Program-made: the position numbers and the translations under genes
The notes under the pieces: generated by a model
The model's database searches: none
Seen by the model: only the letters and a program-made list of their open reading frames with translations
What the model was told of the DNA's origin: nothing
Source of the DNA: Epilithonimonas lactis
GTDB lineage: Bacteria; Bacteroidota; Bacteroidia; Flavobacteriales; Weeksellaceae
Length of the DNA stretch: 64,000 nt
NCBI RefSeq assembly: GCF_900110605.1
Contig: NZ_FOFI01000003.1
Location: forward strand, 372,001-436,000
Direction of reading: 5' to 3'
Shown: one piece after another, positions 51,210-59,400 of the stretch
How the letters are laid out: every line of letters begins with the position of its first letter
Position numbering within the stretch: the stretch's first letter is position 1

Positions 51210-52112
51210 ATGCCAATCGAACAGAAATACAAATCAAAGCACTGGGAATGGGTGGATGTCACGGCTCCCACCGAGGAAGACCTGCAGTTCCTGCATCAGC
51301 GTTATCATATCAATTACCTGCTTTTGGAGGATACGATAGACCCAAACCACCTTCCAAAATACGAGGAAGTGGGCGATGTGAAGTTCTTTCTGACCCGCGA
51401 ATCCACCGACCTGGAGAAGAGAACGCTGAACACCATCAGTGATATCAGCAGTAAGCTCGGCATATTCTTGCTGCCAAAACTCATCATCACCACGCACCGG
51501 ACCAAGAGCAAAAGCATCAATGAACTATGCTCGGAACTGGACAAGGAAGATATCGATTCGGTCAAAATTGATGATCTGGCCTTGCGATTGGCTCTCAAAA
51601 TCATGAAAAGTTTTGACGACGAAAGTGCCAGTCTGCTGGAGGTGATGGATGCGATGGAGAACGAGATCTTCCTGAAAAACACCAACGATTCTGTACAGAT
51701 CAGAAGACTCTATAAACTGAAACGCAAGTCTGGCCTCAATACCAGGATCCTGAATATGTCCGGCGAATGGATCTCAAAATTCAAAACCCTGGATCTAGAG
51801 GATGTGCAGGTGATGGACCTCATCGACAAGCAGAAGGATGTGATTGCAGATTTTGACCACCTGAATGCGCAGACGACCAACTTGATATCGATGTTCCTGG
51901 CGCTATCTGACCAGAAAGCAAACCAGGTGATGAAGCTTTTGGCCATCTATTCGGTATACTTTTTACCGATCACCTTCATTGCAGGTGTCTACGGGATGAA
52001 CTTCGATAATATGCCGGAACTCCATCATAAGCATGGTTATTTCATCACCATCGGCGTGATGCTGACCATCGTTGCTGTCACCTTTATCTATATGCGTAGA
52101 AAACGTTGGTAG
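51210..52112 (+). CDS. corA: CorA family divalent metal transporter
   Basis: The 300-residue protein has a large soluble N-terminal domain ('WVDVTAPTEEDLQFLHQRYH', 'DPNHLPKYEEVGDVKFFLTR'), a long stalk helix, and two C-terminal membrane helices. The selectivity motif Gly-Met-Asn is in 'AGVYGMNFDNMPEL'. It takes up Mg2+ (also Co2+/Ni2+) as a pentamer in the inner membrane. It ends with basic 'YMRRKRW'. The nuclease-like gene starts 5 bases downstream, so the two are co-translated. Confidence 0.9.
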   Translation: MPIEQKYKSKHWEWVDVTAPTEEDLQFLHQRYHINYLLLEDTIDPNHLPKYEEVGDVKFFLTRESTDLEKRTLNTISDISSKLGIFLLPKLIITTHRTKSKSINELCSELDKEDIDSVKIDDLALRLALKIMKSFDDESASLLEVMDAMENEIFLKNTNDSVQIRRLYKLKRKSGLNTRILNMSGEWISKFKTLDLEDVQVMDLIDKQKDVIADFDHLNAQTTNLISMFLALSDQKANQVMKLLAIYSVYFLPITFIAGVYGMNFDNMPELHHKHGYFITIGVMLTIVAVTFIYMRRKRW

Positions 52113-52117
52113 CACCT

Positions 52118-53029
52118 ATGGATTCAGAATTGATGATGTTCTACAATGTGGAGAATCTCTTTCCGCCCGATTCTGGAGCTGATGAAAAGCCTGCTTCCGG
52201 ATTTCGCAATTGGGACAGCTACAAGTACAATCTGAAGATCCGAAAACTCAGCAATTTCTTTCGATTCGTAGAGGAAGATCATGGGCAATTGCCGTCCATC
52301 ATTGGTTTGGCAGAGATTGGCGACAGGTCGGTCTTAGAAGATCTGCTTAATGAAAATTCACCGATTCAGAATTATGAGATCATCTATCAAAAATCCCAGG
52401 ATTCCAGAGGATTGAGTGTAGCGCTGTTGTTTGATCAGGCGAAATATACCTTGGTACAATTCAATACTTTGAAGTTTCTGATGGATGAAAGTGTGGCATT
52501 CGATACCCGAGACATTCTTCATGTTGAACTCTTATTTGAGGGGAAGAAGCTTCACATTTTTGTTTGCCACCTACCTTCCAAAAGAGAGAAAGATATTAAG
52601 AAAGCACAACGGAATTATATCATTAACCAACTACATTATACCATTCAGAATTTTGTTGACAAAGGAGAACCAATCATCTTGATGGGTGATTTTAATGAGA
52701 ATCCTGATGCTGAGGAATTGCAACAATTCCTAACTAATGATAATGGCAAAAAGATGCTGAGCAATCCTTTTGAAGCGCTGTTTCTTGATGGTCAATTCTC
52801 GACCTATCACGGCAAGAAAGGTCTTTGTTTTGACCAGATCTTCTACAGTGAGAATTTGCTTATCGAACAATTTAAATTTCAAACCATCTCTGCTGAAATC
52901 TATAACACTCCCCGACTTCGAAACAAAGACCGCAAGAATAGCAACTATCCAATGAGGACTTATTCCGGGTCGAGGTATATTGGTGGGTGGAGTGACCACT
53001 TTCCGGTGGTGGTGAAGCTTAGCAAGTAG
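52118..53029 (+). CDS. Endonuclease/exonuclease/phosphatase family protein
   Basis: The 303-residue cytoplasmic protein has the EEP fold. 'MMFYNVENLF' has the start-strand Asn, 'IIGLAEIGDRSVLEDLL' the metal-binding Glu, then 'FVCHLPSKRE', 'ILMGDFNENPDAEEL' the catalytic Asp/Asn, and 'GWSDHFPVVVKL' the final Asp-His pair. It could be a phosphodiesterase on nucleic acid or phospholipid. The frame is open to a TTG at 52106, but ATG 52118 fits the short distance from corA; ATG 52133 is another option. Confidence 0.85.
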   Translation: MDSELMMFYNVENLFPPDSGADEKPASGFRNWDSYKYNLKIRKLSNFFRFVEEDHGQLPSIIGLAEIGDRSVLEDLLNENSPIQNYEIIYQKSQDSRGLSVALLFDQAKYTLVQFNTLKFLMDESVAFDTRDILHVELLFEGKKLHIFVCHLPSKREKDIKKAQRNYIINQLHYTIQNFVDKGEPIILMGDFNENPDAEELQQFLTNDNGKKMLSNPFEALFLDGQFSTYHGKKGLCFDQIFYSENLLIEQFKFQTISAEIYNTPRLRNKDRKNSNYPMRTYSGSRYIGGWSDHFPVVVKLSK

Positions 53030-53057
53030 ATAACACTCCAAATATGTACATTAAAAA

Positions 53058-53079
53058 AATCCACTCTCTCAAGTGGATT
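53058..53079. terminator. Bidirectional terminator
   Basis: Perfect 8-bp stem AATCCACT/AGTGGATT with a 6-base loop. On the minus strand it is followed by T7, ending the DUF6266 gene; on the plus side it is less T-rich. Confidence 0.75.
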
Positions 53080-53086
53080 CTTCATT

Positions 53087-53728
53087 CTAAATCACGGTAT
53101 GCTCGCCTAGATAGAAACTGTTGCTTGCAAAGGTCTGCCTCTCTGTATTGAGATAGGCCCAGACCTCTATGCTTTTGCCAATGCAGAAGCTTGGGAGTGT
53201 GACACTGGCTAGCAGGTCTGAGCGTATCGCGATGCCTTCAAAGATTTGAAAATCGTTCAGTTCTTTGCAGTAGCTTACCAGATTGACTTGGTCTGATGCC
53301 GACGCATTGCCTTGTGCACTATTGTCTTCCCACTCCAGATCTAGAACACCGCGTGCCTGGGGCGTGAGCACCGCATTTTGAAAGCCCGTGAGTTCACCTT
53401 TAGTGATCATGACTTTGTTGTAGATCAGTTCTGGAATGCCAGCCACCACTTGGATGGCTTCATTGATGGTGTACGAGGTCGCCAGATTCACTCTGGATTT
53501 TACCCCACTACTCGACCCAAAATACTCAGACAGGATGGTTTTGAGCGGTTGTAGAAAAGCCACCGCCAGTTTGAACCTGGCCTGTTGCAGAAGCTGTTTC
53601 TCGGTGGGTTCTTTCTGTGATGGTTTTGGAAGACTTCGCATGATGTCTTTGCCACGCCAGTTGGCGCCCACTACAGTCCCTACTTTTCCTGAAAATCCGC
53701 CAAGGATCCCTTTGTTGAATGTTGCCAT
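53087..53728 (-). CDS. DUF6266 family protein
   Basis: The 213-residue protein opens 'MATFNKGILGGFSGKVGTVV' and 'GKDIMRSLPKPSQKEPTEKQ', the DUF6266 pattern seen in Sphingobacteriia and Flavobacteriia. The N-terminal Gly-Gly-rich segment looks like a coat or assembly-type protein. No signal peptide. Function unknown; relatives are often near phage or mobile genes. It is next to an excisionase-like HTH gene and a perfect 22-bp hairpin. Confidence 0.75.
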   Translation of the reverse strand: MATFNKGILGGFSGKVGTVVGANWRGKDIMRSLPKPSQKEPTEKQLLQQARFKLAVAFLQPLKTILSEYFGSSSGVKSRVNLATSYTINEAIQVVAGIPELIYNKVMITKGELTGFQNAVLTPQARGVLDLEWEDNSAQGNASASDQVNLVSYCKELNDFQIFEGIAIRSDLLASVTLPSFCIGKSIEVWAYLNTERQTFASNSFYLGEHTVI

Positions 53729-53876
53729 ACCTAATAATTTTTAATGTTTGGTAAGGCGAAATTAAAACAGAAAACAATCGCTTGTACATGCCTGACGGGC
53801 TTTGACCGATTTTGACTGGATTTGGTAGGAAATGACTGGTTGCTTTTGGTTTCCTTCGGGTCATCCAGCACTTTTA

Positions 53877-53924
53877 TTCGGGTCTTGTTCGGAAAAAAGA
53901 TGTTTTTTCCGAACAAGACCCGAA
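53877..53924. repeat. Perfect 22-bp hairpin in the DUF6266/HTH intergenic space
   Basis: The two arms (53877-53898 and 53903-53924) are exact complements over 22 bases with the 4-base loop GATG. The stem includes A6/T6 next to the loop and a CGGGTCTTGTTCGG core. It lies upstream of the DUF6266 gene and downstream of the HTH gene on the minus strand. It may be a strong terminator, a recombination site or a protein-binding site. Confidence 0.9.
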
Positions 53925-53949
53925 GGAATGCCGAAGATGATCCGAAGCT

Positions 53950-54219
53950 TTACCTCTTTTTCTTCAGCACAGAAGAGATGTCGTAATAAATTTTGCCCTT
54001 TCTGATAACAAAATCTATCAGACCTTCCTTGCGCCAACGATAGAGGGTGCTGTCGCTTATTTTCAGTTCACGTTTTGCGTCAGCGGCATCTTTATAGTCG
54101 GTCTCCTGATGATTGACTGGTATTGGAAGTCGTTCTTTTAGTAGATCTGTCAATTCTTGGTAGGAGTTAGCAATGTAAAGGAACAGATCCTCCAATGTAA
54201 AATTGTTTTTGTTTTTCAT
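53950..54219 (-). CDS. Helix-turn-helix (excisionase-like) protein
   Basis: The 89-residue protein has a C-terminal HTH_17/MerR-like DNA-binding motif: 'AADAKRELKISDSTLYRWRK' followed by 'EGLIDFVIRKGKIYYDISSV'. Such small proteins act as excisionases or operon regulators in Bacteroidota mobile elements. The N-terminal 40 residues ('LEDLFLYIANSYQELTDLLK') are helical. No integrase is near, so its partner, if any, lies outside this window or has been lost. Confidence 0.75.
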   Translation of the reverse strand: MKNKNNFTLEDLFLYIANSYQELTDLLKERLPIPVNHQETDYKDAADAKRELKISDSTLYRWRKEGLIDFVIRKGKIYYDISSVLKKKR

Positions 54220-54478
54220 AATTTGTGGTTTTTGATGGGATTAAATTAATAAAAAAAACAAAACAATAATCTCCATAAGTCACAAAAATTCAATACTTTA
54301 AAGACTTAATAATGATAATAAAATATATTTTTAATTTGTTCAAAAAACAGTTTTGATGAGGTCACCAACTACCATTTTAACTTCAGTCAATTTCACGGTT
54401 CCTATTTTGAAAATTTTGGGATGATGCAATCTTCAGTTTTCATTACAAAACACTATTTTCGCTTTTCAAAACTTAGAG

Positions 54479-56602
54479 ATGACTTCTTCAGACTTTATAC
54501 AGAAACAGCTAAATATATCCTCCAAAAGCATAGATAGCACCCTTCAGCTCCTTGCAGAAGATTGCACCATTCCCTTCATTGCCCGCTACAGAAAAGACCG
54601 CACCGGTAATCTGGACGAGGTGGCGATTGAAAATATCTTCAAGCTAAACAAACAGTTTGACGAGATCACGAAACGGAAAGAAAGCATCCTGAAATCCATC
54701 GAAGAACAGAATGCGCTGAGTCCTGAACTCAAACAAAAAATAGAACAGAGTTTTGACCTTCAGGAATTGGAAGACCTCTATCTGCCTTACAAAAAACGAA
54801 AGAAAACCAAAGCGGATTCAGCCAGAGAAAAAGGTTTGGAACCGTTGGCTAAAATCATTATGAGTCAGCGCAATGACGATGTGGAATTTCTTGCTTCAAA
54901 ATACCTCAACAAGGATGTGGCAAATGAAGTAGAAGCTTTGCAAGGCGCGAGAGACATCATGGCAGAATGGATCAATGAAAATCTGTACATCCGAAAAAAC
55001 CTCCGAAGACTTTTTCAAAGAAAAGCAATTATTACTTCGAAAGTTGTAAAGGTTAAAAAAGAAGATGAAGCCGCTCAGAAATTCTCCCAATATTTTGAAT
55101 GGCAGGAAGCACTGAACCGAATCCCAAGCCACAGATTGCTGGCAATGCTCCGAGCAGAAAATGAAGGTTTTGTGAAAGTTTCTGTCGATGTTGACAAAGA
55201 AGAAGCGCTAGAACTGATGGAAAATGCCGTCATCAAAAGCAACAATTCCACGACTAAACAAATAGAACTCGCCATTGCAGATTCTTACAAACGACTGTTG
55301 GAACCAGCCATTTCCAATGAAACGTTGCAGGAATCCAAAGAAAAAGCGGACATCAAAGCTATTGAAGTTTTCTCTGAGAATCTTCAGCAATTATTGCTAG
55401 CGTCGCCATTGGGAGAAAAAAGGATTTTGGCCATCGACCCAGGATTCAGAACCGGTTGCAAAGTCGTCTGTCTAGATGAAAAAGGCGACCTGCTAAACAA
55501 CGAAACCATCTATCCACACGCGCCACAGAACGAAACCGGAATGGCGATGAAGAAAATCCGCTCGATGGTGAATGCCTATAATATTCAGGCCATTTCCATT
55601 GGAAACGGAACGGCAGGACGAGAAACGGAATTTTTCATTAAGAAAATCGCTTTTGATAAACCAATTCAGGTTTTTGTGGTGTCAGAAGCTGGAGCCTCCA
55701 TCTATTCGGCTAGCAAGATTGCCCGAGATGAGTTCCCAAATTATGACGTCACGGTTCGAGGTGCAGTTTCCATCGGACGAAGATTGGCCGACCCGTTGGC
55801 AGAACTCGTAAAAATAGATGCCAAATCCATTGGTGTTGGGCAGTATCAGCACGATGTGGACCAGACCAAACTGAAAGAGGAATTGGACAATACGGTCATC
55901 CGCTCCGTGAACTCAGTTGGTGTGAACCTGAATACAGCCAGCAAATCGCTATTAAGTTATGTTTCTGGAATCGGAGAGAAAATGGCCGAAAACATCGTTA
56001 ACTATCGAACAGAAAATGGCGCCTTCACGGAAAGAAAAGAACTTAAAAAAGTACCAAGATTGGGCGAAAAAGCATATCAACAAGCTGCAGCTTTTGTCAG
56101 AATCAAGAATGCAAAAAATCCTTTGGATAATTCGGCGGTGCATCCGGAAGCTTATAAGACCATTGAGAAAATGGCGAAAGACCTAGGCCTTAAAACCGAA
56201 AATTTGATTTCAAATAAAGAAAAAATCGCCCTCATCAATCCAGAAAAATACATCACGCCAGAAATAGGAATTCTAGGAATTAAGGATATTTTGAAAGAAT
56301 TAGAAAAGCCAGGATTAGACCCAAGAAAAGCAGCTAAAGTTTTCGAGTTTGACCCAAATGTAAAATCAATTAAAAATCTCAACCCAGGAATGATTCTTCC
56401 AGGCATCGTGAACAACATTACGGCGTTCGGTTGCTTCGTAGACCTTGGAATCAAAGAAAGTGGATTGGTTCATATTTCACAATTGAAAGACGGTTTTGTT
56501 TCGGATGTGAATGAAGTGGTGAAGCTTCATCAGCACGTTCAGGTGAAAGTGGTTGAAGTGGATGAGGCGAGGAAAAGAATCCAGTTGACGATGATTTTGT
56601 AA
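54479..56602 (+). CDS. tex: Tex family RNA-binding transcription accessory protein
   Basis: The 707-residue Tex/Spt6-like protein has an N-terminal helical region with 'TIPFIARYRKDRTGNLDEVA', a YqgF-like RNase H fold ('ILAIDPGFRTGCKVVCLDEK'), a helix-hairpin-helix module ('LSYVSGIGEKMAENIVNYRT') and a C-terminal S1 domain ('GIVNNITAFGCFVDLGIKES'). It binds RNA and affects transcription. About 10 residues before the C-terminus the S1 motif ends in 'RKRIQLTMIL', shorter than some Tex homologues with a basic tail. Confidence 0.93.
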   Translation: MTSSDFIQKQLNISSKSIDSTLQLLAEDCTIPFIARYRKDRTGNLDEVAIENIFKLNKQFDEITKRKESILKSIEEQNALSPELKQKIEQSFDLQELEDLYLPYKKRKKTKADSAREKGLEPLAKIIMSQRNDDVEFLASKYLNKDVANEVEALQGARDIMAEWINENLYIRKNLRRLFQRKAIITSKVVKVKKEDEAAQKFSQYFEWQEALNRIPSHRLLAMLRAENEGFVKVSVDVDKEEALELMENAVIKSNNSTTKQIELAIADSYKRLLEPAISNETLQESKEKADIKAIEVFSENLQQLLLASPLGEKRILAIDPGFRTGCKVVCLDEKGDLLNNETIYPHAPQNETGMAMKKIRSMVNAYNIQAISIGNGTAGRETEFFIKKIAFDKPIQVFVVSEAGASIYSASKIARDEFPNYDVTVRGAVSIGRRLADPLAELVKIDAKSIGVGQYQHDVDQTKLKEELDNTVIRSVNSVGVNLNTASKSLLSYVSGIGEKMAENIVNYRTENGAFTERKELKKVPRLGEKAYQQAAAFVRIKNAKNPLDNSAVHPEAYKTIEKMAKDLGLKTENLISNKEKIALINPEKYITPEIGILGIKDILKELEKPGLDPRKAAKVFEFDPNVKSIKNLNPGMILPGIVNNITAFGCFVDLGIKESGLVHISQLKDGFVSDVNEVVKLHQHVQVKVVEVDEARKRIQLTMIL

Positions 56603-56607
56603 GCGTT

Positions 56608-56740
56608 AACCACAAAAGTCACAAAAGAGAAATCTACATTCATCATTGCAGAAGAGCAAAAAAGAAAACTACATAACTTTGACCTTTTTTCACTTTTGAA
56701 TAACTTACAAAGAATTACAACTTTTGTGACTTTTGTGGTT
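56608..56740. repeat. 133-bp element with perfect 20-bp terminal inverted repeats
   Basis: The left arm AACCACAAAAGTCACAAAAG (56608-56627) is the exact complement of the right arm (56721-56740). The centre is AT-rich without an ORF. It sits between tex and the FAD monooxygenase. A degenerate relative is at 61917-62040 and a weaker one at 21131-21245, so it is a dispersed non-coding element, possibly MITE-like. Confidence 0.8.
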
Positions 56741-56786
56741 ATAAAAATTGATAAAGTTCAAATCCTATCAGAACGACTATAATAAA

Positions 56787-58232
56787 ATGCAAACCAAAAC
56801 ACCTTTTTTCACCACCTGCACAGACTGCCTAGGCCTCGGAAAGAAAAAGCGGAGAATCAAGAAAAGTGCGCGCTTTCATTACCAAAAAGCCTTGTTGGAA
56901 TTTGAGAAAGCAGGCCGTGATGGAATTGAACCCACACCACCGGAAGCGCATTGGTATGTTTGCCCAACTTGCTCTGGCTCAGGATTGATTGCTTCGGATA
57001 GTTTTCCTGTTCCAGATACAGAGAATCTTCCGCACGTTGCCATCATTGGTGCTGGGATTGGTGGCGTGGCATTGGCCGTGGCTTGTCTGCACCGTGGCAT
57101 TCCGTTTACCATTTATGAGCGTGACAATAGTTTTAATGAACGGTCGCAAGGTTACGGGCTGACTTTACAACAAGCCAGCAAAGCAATTGAAGGTTTTGGG
57201 ATTTCAAAGTTGGAAAAAGGTGTGGTCTCCACAAGACATCTTGTTCACACACCCGACGGAAAAGTGGTTGCTGAATGGGGAATGCGAAAGTGGCTTCAAA
57301 ATTCCGAAAAGCAATCTCCTAAAAAGACCAATATCCATATCGCCAGACAATCGCTCCGTTCCGCATTCATAGAACAATTGGGCGGAAATGACAAGATAAA
57401 ATGGGGACATCAACTCATTGATTTTAATGAAAATAAAGAAGGTAAAATTGACCTAAACTTTCAAGTCAATGGCGTATCAACAATTGAAAAAGCAGATATC
57501 ATAGTCGGTGCAGACGGCATCCGAAGTGCGGTTCGGAATATTTTAATTGGTGAAGAAATTTCCCCTTTGCGCTATTTGGATTGCATCGTTATTTTAGGCA
57601 TTTGCCCGTTGAGTGCGTTAGAAAATCCAGACCATCACTTACTAGACTCAGCAACGGTTTTTCAGACAGCCAATGGGAACGAAAGGATTTATATGATGCC
57701 ATTTGATGCTGATTCCATAATGTGGCAACTCAGTTTTCCAATGTCTGAGAACGAAGCAAAAAACCTTAGCAGTAAAGGTTCAGAAGCATTTAAAGAAGAA
57801 GCCATTAAAAGGACCAATTGGCATTCTCCTATTCCCGAAATCATTAGTTCCACATTGGCAAGTCAGATTTCTGGATATCCCGTTTATGACCGCGCGTTGC
57901 TATCATCAGAATTAATGAAAAACTTCGGAAAAGCCACGTTGATTGGTGATGCCGCACATCCGATGAGTCCTTTCAAAGGGCAAGGTGCCAATCAGGCTTT
58001 GTTGGATGCGCTGTCTTTAGCTCGTGAAATCTCAAAAAAATGCAGACCATTATCGCAATGGCGAACCGATGGAATCAGGAAAAGTGTCCTATCCGATTTC
58101 GAATCAGAAATGATACAGCGAAGTTCCATTAAAGTTGAAGATTCTGCGGCCGCCGCACAGTTCCTTCATTCCGAAATTGCGCTCTATGAAGGGAATGAGC
58201 CACGGGGGAAAGTCTTGAAAAGGAAAGATTAA
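56787..58232 (+). CDS. FAD-dependent monooxygenase with N-terminal zinc-finger-like domain
   Basis: The 481-residue protein has residues 1-75 carrying two CxxCxGxG motifs, 'CTDCLGLG' (Cys11, Cys14) and 'CPTCSGSG' (Cys59, Cys62), spaced like half of a DnaJ zinc-binding domain. Then follows a class A flavin monooxygenase: GxGxxG in 'IIGAGIGGVALAVA' (88-93), 'GADGIRSAVR' and 'IGDAAHPMSPFKGQGANQAL'. Hydroxylates an unknown small molecule. The zinc domain is unusual for this enzyme class. The frame extends to a TTG at 56748; ATG 56787 is preferred. Confidence 0.85.
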   Translation: MQTKTPFFTTCTDCLGLGKKKRRIKKSARFHYQKALLEFEKAGRDGIEPTPPEAHWYVCPTCSGSGLIASDSFPVPDTENLPHVAIIGAGIGGVALAVACLHRGIPFTIYERDNSFNERSQGYGLTLQQASKAIEGFGISKLEKGVVSTRHLVHTPDGKVVAEWGMRKWLQNSEKQSPKKTNIHIARQSLRSAFIEQLGGNDKIKWGHQLIDFNENKEGKIDLNFQVNGVSTIEKADIIVGADGIRSAVRNILIGEEISPLRYLDCIVILGICPLSALENPDHHLLDSATVFQTANGNERIYMMPFDADSIMWQLSFPMSENEAKNLSSKGSEAFKEEAIKRTNWHSPIPEIISSTLASQISGYPVYDRALLSSELMKNFGKATLIGDAAHPMSPFKGQGANQALLDALSLAREISKKCRPLSQWRTDGIRKSVLSDFESEMIQRSSIKVEDSAAAAQFLHSEIALYEGNEPRGKVLKRKD

Positions 58233-58239
58233 TCCAATA

Positions 58240-58275
58240 AAAAAGCGGTTCTACATTGTTGTAAAACCGCTTTTT
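58240..58275. terminator. Bidirectional terminator
   Basis: Stem AAAAAGCGGTTcTAC/GTAaAACCGCTTTTT with loop ATTGTT, between the FAD monooxygenase (plus) and the SDR gene (minus). Confidence 0.88.
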
Positions 58276-58292
58276 GCTTTTTTATTCTAAGC

Positions 58293-59006
58293 TTAAGGAT
58301 TTGTTGAGAAAATAGAACCGTTGGCAATCAATGCACGTCTGTTCATTTTCAGGATATCTCTTACCCATTCTGCAAAATCTTCCGGCTGAAGGACTTTGTC
58401 TGGATTGCCGTCCGTCAAACCGCCGTTGATGCTCATATCCGAAGCAATCGTGCTTGGCGTCAAAGTGATGACACGGATGTTTTCCTTTCTCCATTCCGCC
58501 ATCATCGATTGTGATAATGAAACCACTGCGGCTTTCGAAGCGGCGTAGGCTGACATATTCGGTCCGCCTTTCAAACCTGCTGTGGAAGCTACATTTACGA
58601 TATCGCCCTGACCTTTTTCTTTCAAGAAAGGATGAACCGCTTTCGCCACGTAATAAACACCGAAAAGATTGGTTCTAATCACTTGTTCCCAAGTCTCAGA
58701 AGGCATTTCCTCGATGCTTCCAAAGTCGCCTATTCCAGCGTTGTTGACCAAAATATCCACACCGCCAAGTTGCTCTGCCAGCGACTCGATTCCGGCTTTC
58801 ACTTCCAATTCGTTGTCAACATTGAAAACCGCGTAAGCTACTTTCACACCAGTTGCTTTCAGTTCGTTTGCTGTTATTTTAAGATAATTTTCGTTTCTTC
58901 CTGTGATGCCGACGTTCACGCCTTCATTGGCTAGGATTTGCGCAACCGCTTTCCCAAGGCCTCTTCCACCACCAGTGATGATGGCGTTTTTTCCTTTTAA
59001 ATTCAT
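58293..59006 (-). CDS. Short-chain dehydrogenase/reductase (FabG-like)
   Basis: The 237-residue classical SDR has NAD(P) motif 'TGGGRGLGKAV' (11-21), 'NNAG' (88-91) and the catalytic Tyr154-x3-Lys158 in 'SAYAASKAAVVSL'. It resembles 3-oxoacyl-ACP reductases and glucose/ribitol-type dehydrogenases. Substrate unknown. The C-terminus 'DILKMNRRALIANGSIFSTN' is a family feature. A TAaaTTTG box on the minus strand at 59026-59033 precedes the ATG. Confidence 0.87.
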   Translation of the reverse strand: MNLKGKNAIITGGGRGLGKAVAQILANEGVNVGITGRNENYLKITANELKATGVKVAYAVFNVDNELEVKAGIESLAEQLGGVDILVNNAGIGDFGSIEEMPSETWEQVIRTNLFGVYYVAKAVHPFLKEKGQGDIVNVASTAGLKGGPNMSAYAASKAAVVSLSQSMMAEWRKENIRVITLTPSTIASDMSINGGLTDGNPDKVLQPEDFAEWVRDILKMNRRALIANGSIFSTNP

Positions 59007-59025
59007 TGTAATCGTTTTGAAGGTG

Positions 59026-59033
59026 CAAATTTA
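59026..59033 (-). promoter_or_regulatory. Putative -7 box (TAaaTTTG) of the SDR gene
   Basis: Perfect TAnnTTTG match 19 bases before the SDR ATG on the minus strand; the upstream -33 region has only a weak TTTC. Confidence 0.45.
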
Positions 59034-59111
59034 CCAAACGATTGTTTAGAAAAGAAACATTGCAATTAGATTTAATGAAATCTTATCATTTGGTAAGTCG
59101 ATAATATATGT

Positions 59112-59182
59112 CTTCGAGAGCCTCAGAATGACATCTTTGCAATCAAACAGTAATAAGAGTTGTCACACTGAGGCTCTCGAAG
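59112..59182. repeat. Inverted repeat with a CTTCGAGAGCCTCAG arm
   Basis: The left arm (59112-59133) and right arm (59161-59182) are complementary with two mismatches in 22 bases. The core is CTTCGAGAGCCTCAG. It is a common type of flavobacterial interspersed repeat. A shorter unpaired relative, CTCAGTTCAGGATGACA, is at 49104-49120. Confidence 0.75.
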
Positions 59183-59239
59183 TGCATTAAAATTAAAATT
59201 TCTAATTTATCTGAGTTCGATTATAATAATCAATTGCGT

Positions 59240-59355
59240 CGGGCTTTAGCCCGATGTAGTATTTTTTGAAAAAAAAGGCTTTAGCCGAAAATTATTAATA
59301 TGTTTTGGCTAAAGCCAACTATCCACTACTCTTTTTTAAAACGGGCTAAAGCCCG
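59240..59355. repeat. Palindromic GGGCTTTAGCCC repeat cluster
   Basis: Four related palindromic words are arranged as nested inverted pairs: CGGGCTTTAGCCCG (59240-59253) with CGGGCTAAAGCCCG (59342-59355), and GGCTTTAGCC (59277-59286) with GGCTAAAGCC (59307-59316). Each can form its own small hairpin or one long cruciform. With the preceding repeat it fills the 394-base gap between the SDR and GDPD genes. Confidence 0.8.
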
Positions 59356-59400
59356 TTCCTATTGATATTCGAAAATGATTTAATAATCGAACTCAGTTTA

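Noticed and set aside
53087-54219. Prophage region
   Set aside because: Only DUF6266 and a small HTH protein are present; no capsid, terminase, integrase or lysis genes are seen, and flanking genes are core.
56787-58232. TetX-type tetracycline-inactivating enzyme
   Set aside because: The core is a class A flavin monooxygenase, but the N-terminal zinc-like extension is not a TetX feature and class membership alone does not give this substrate.
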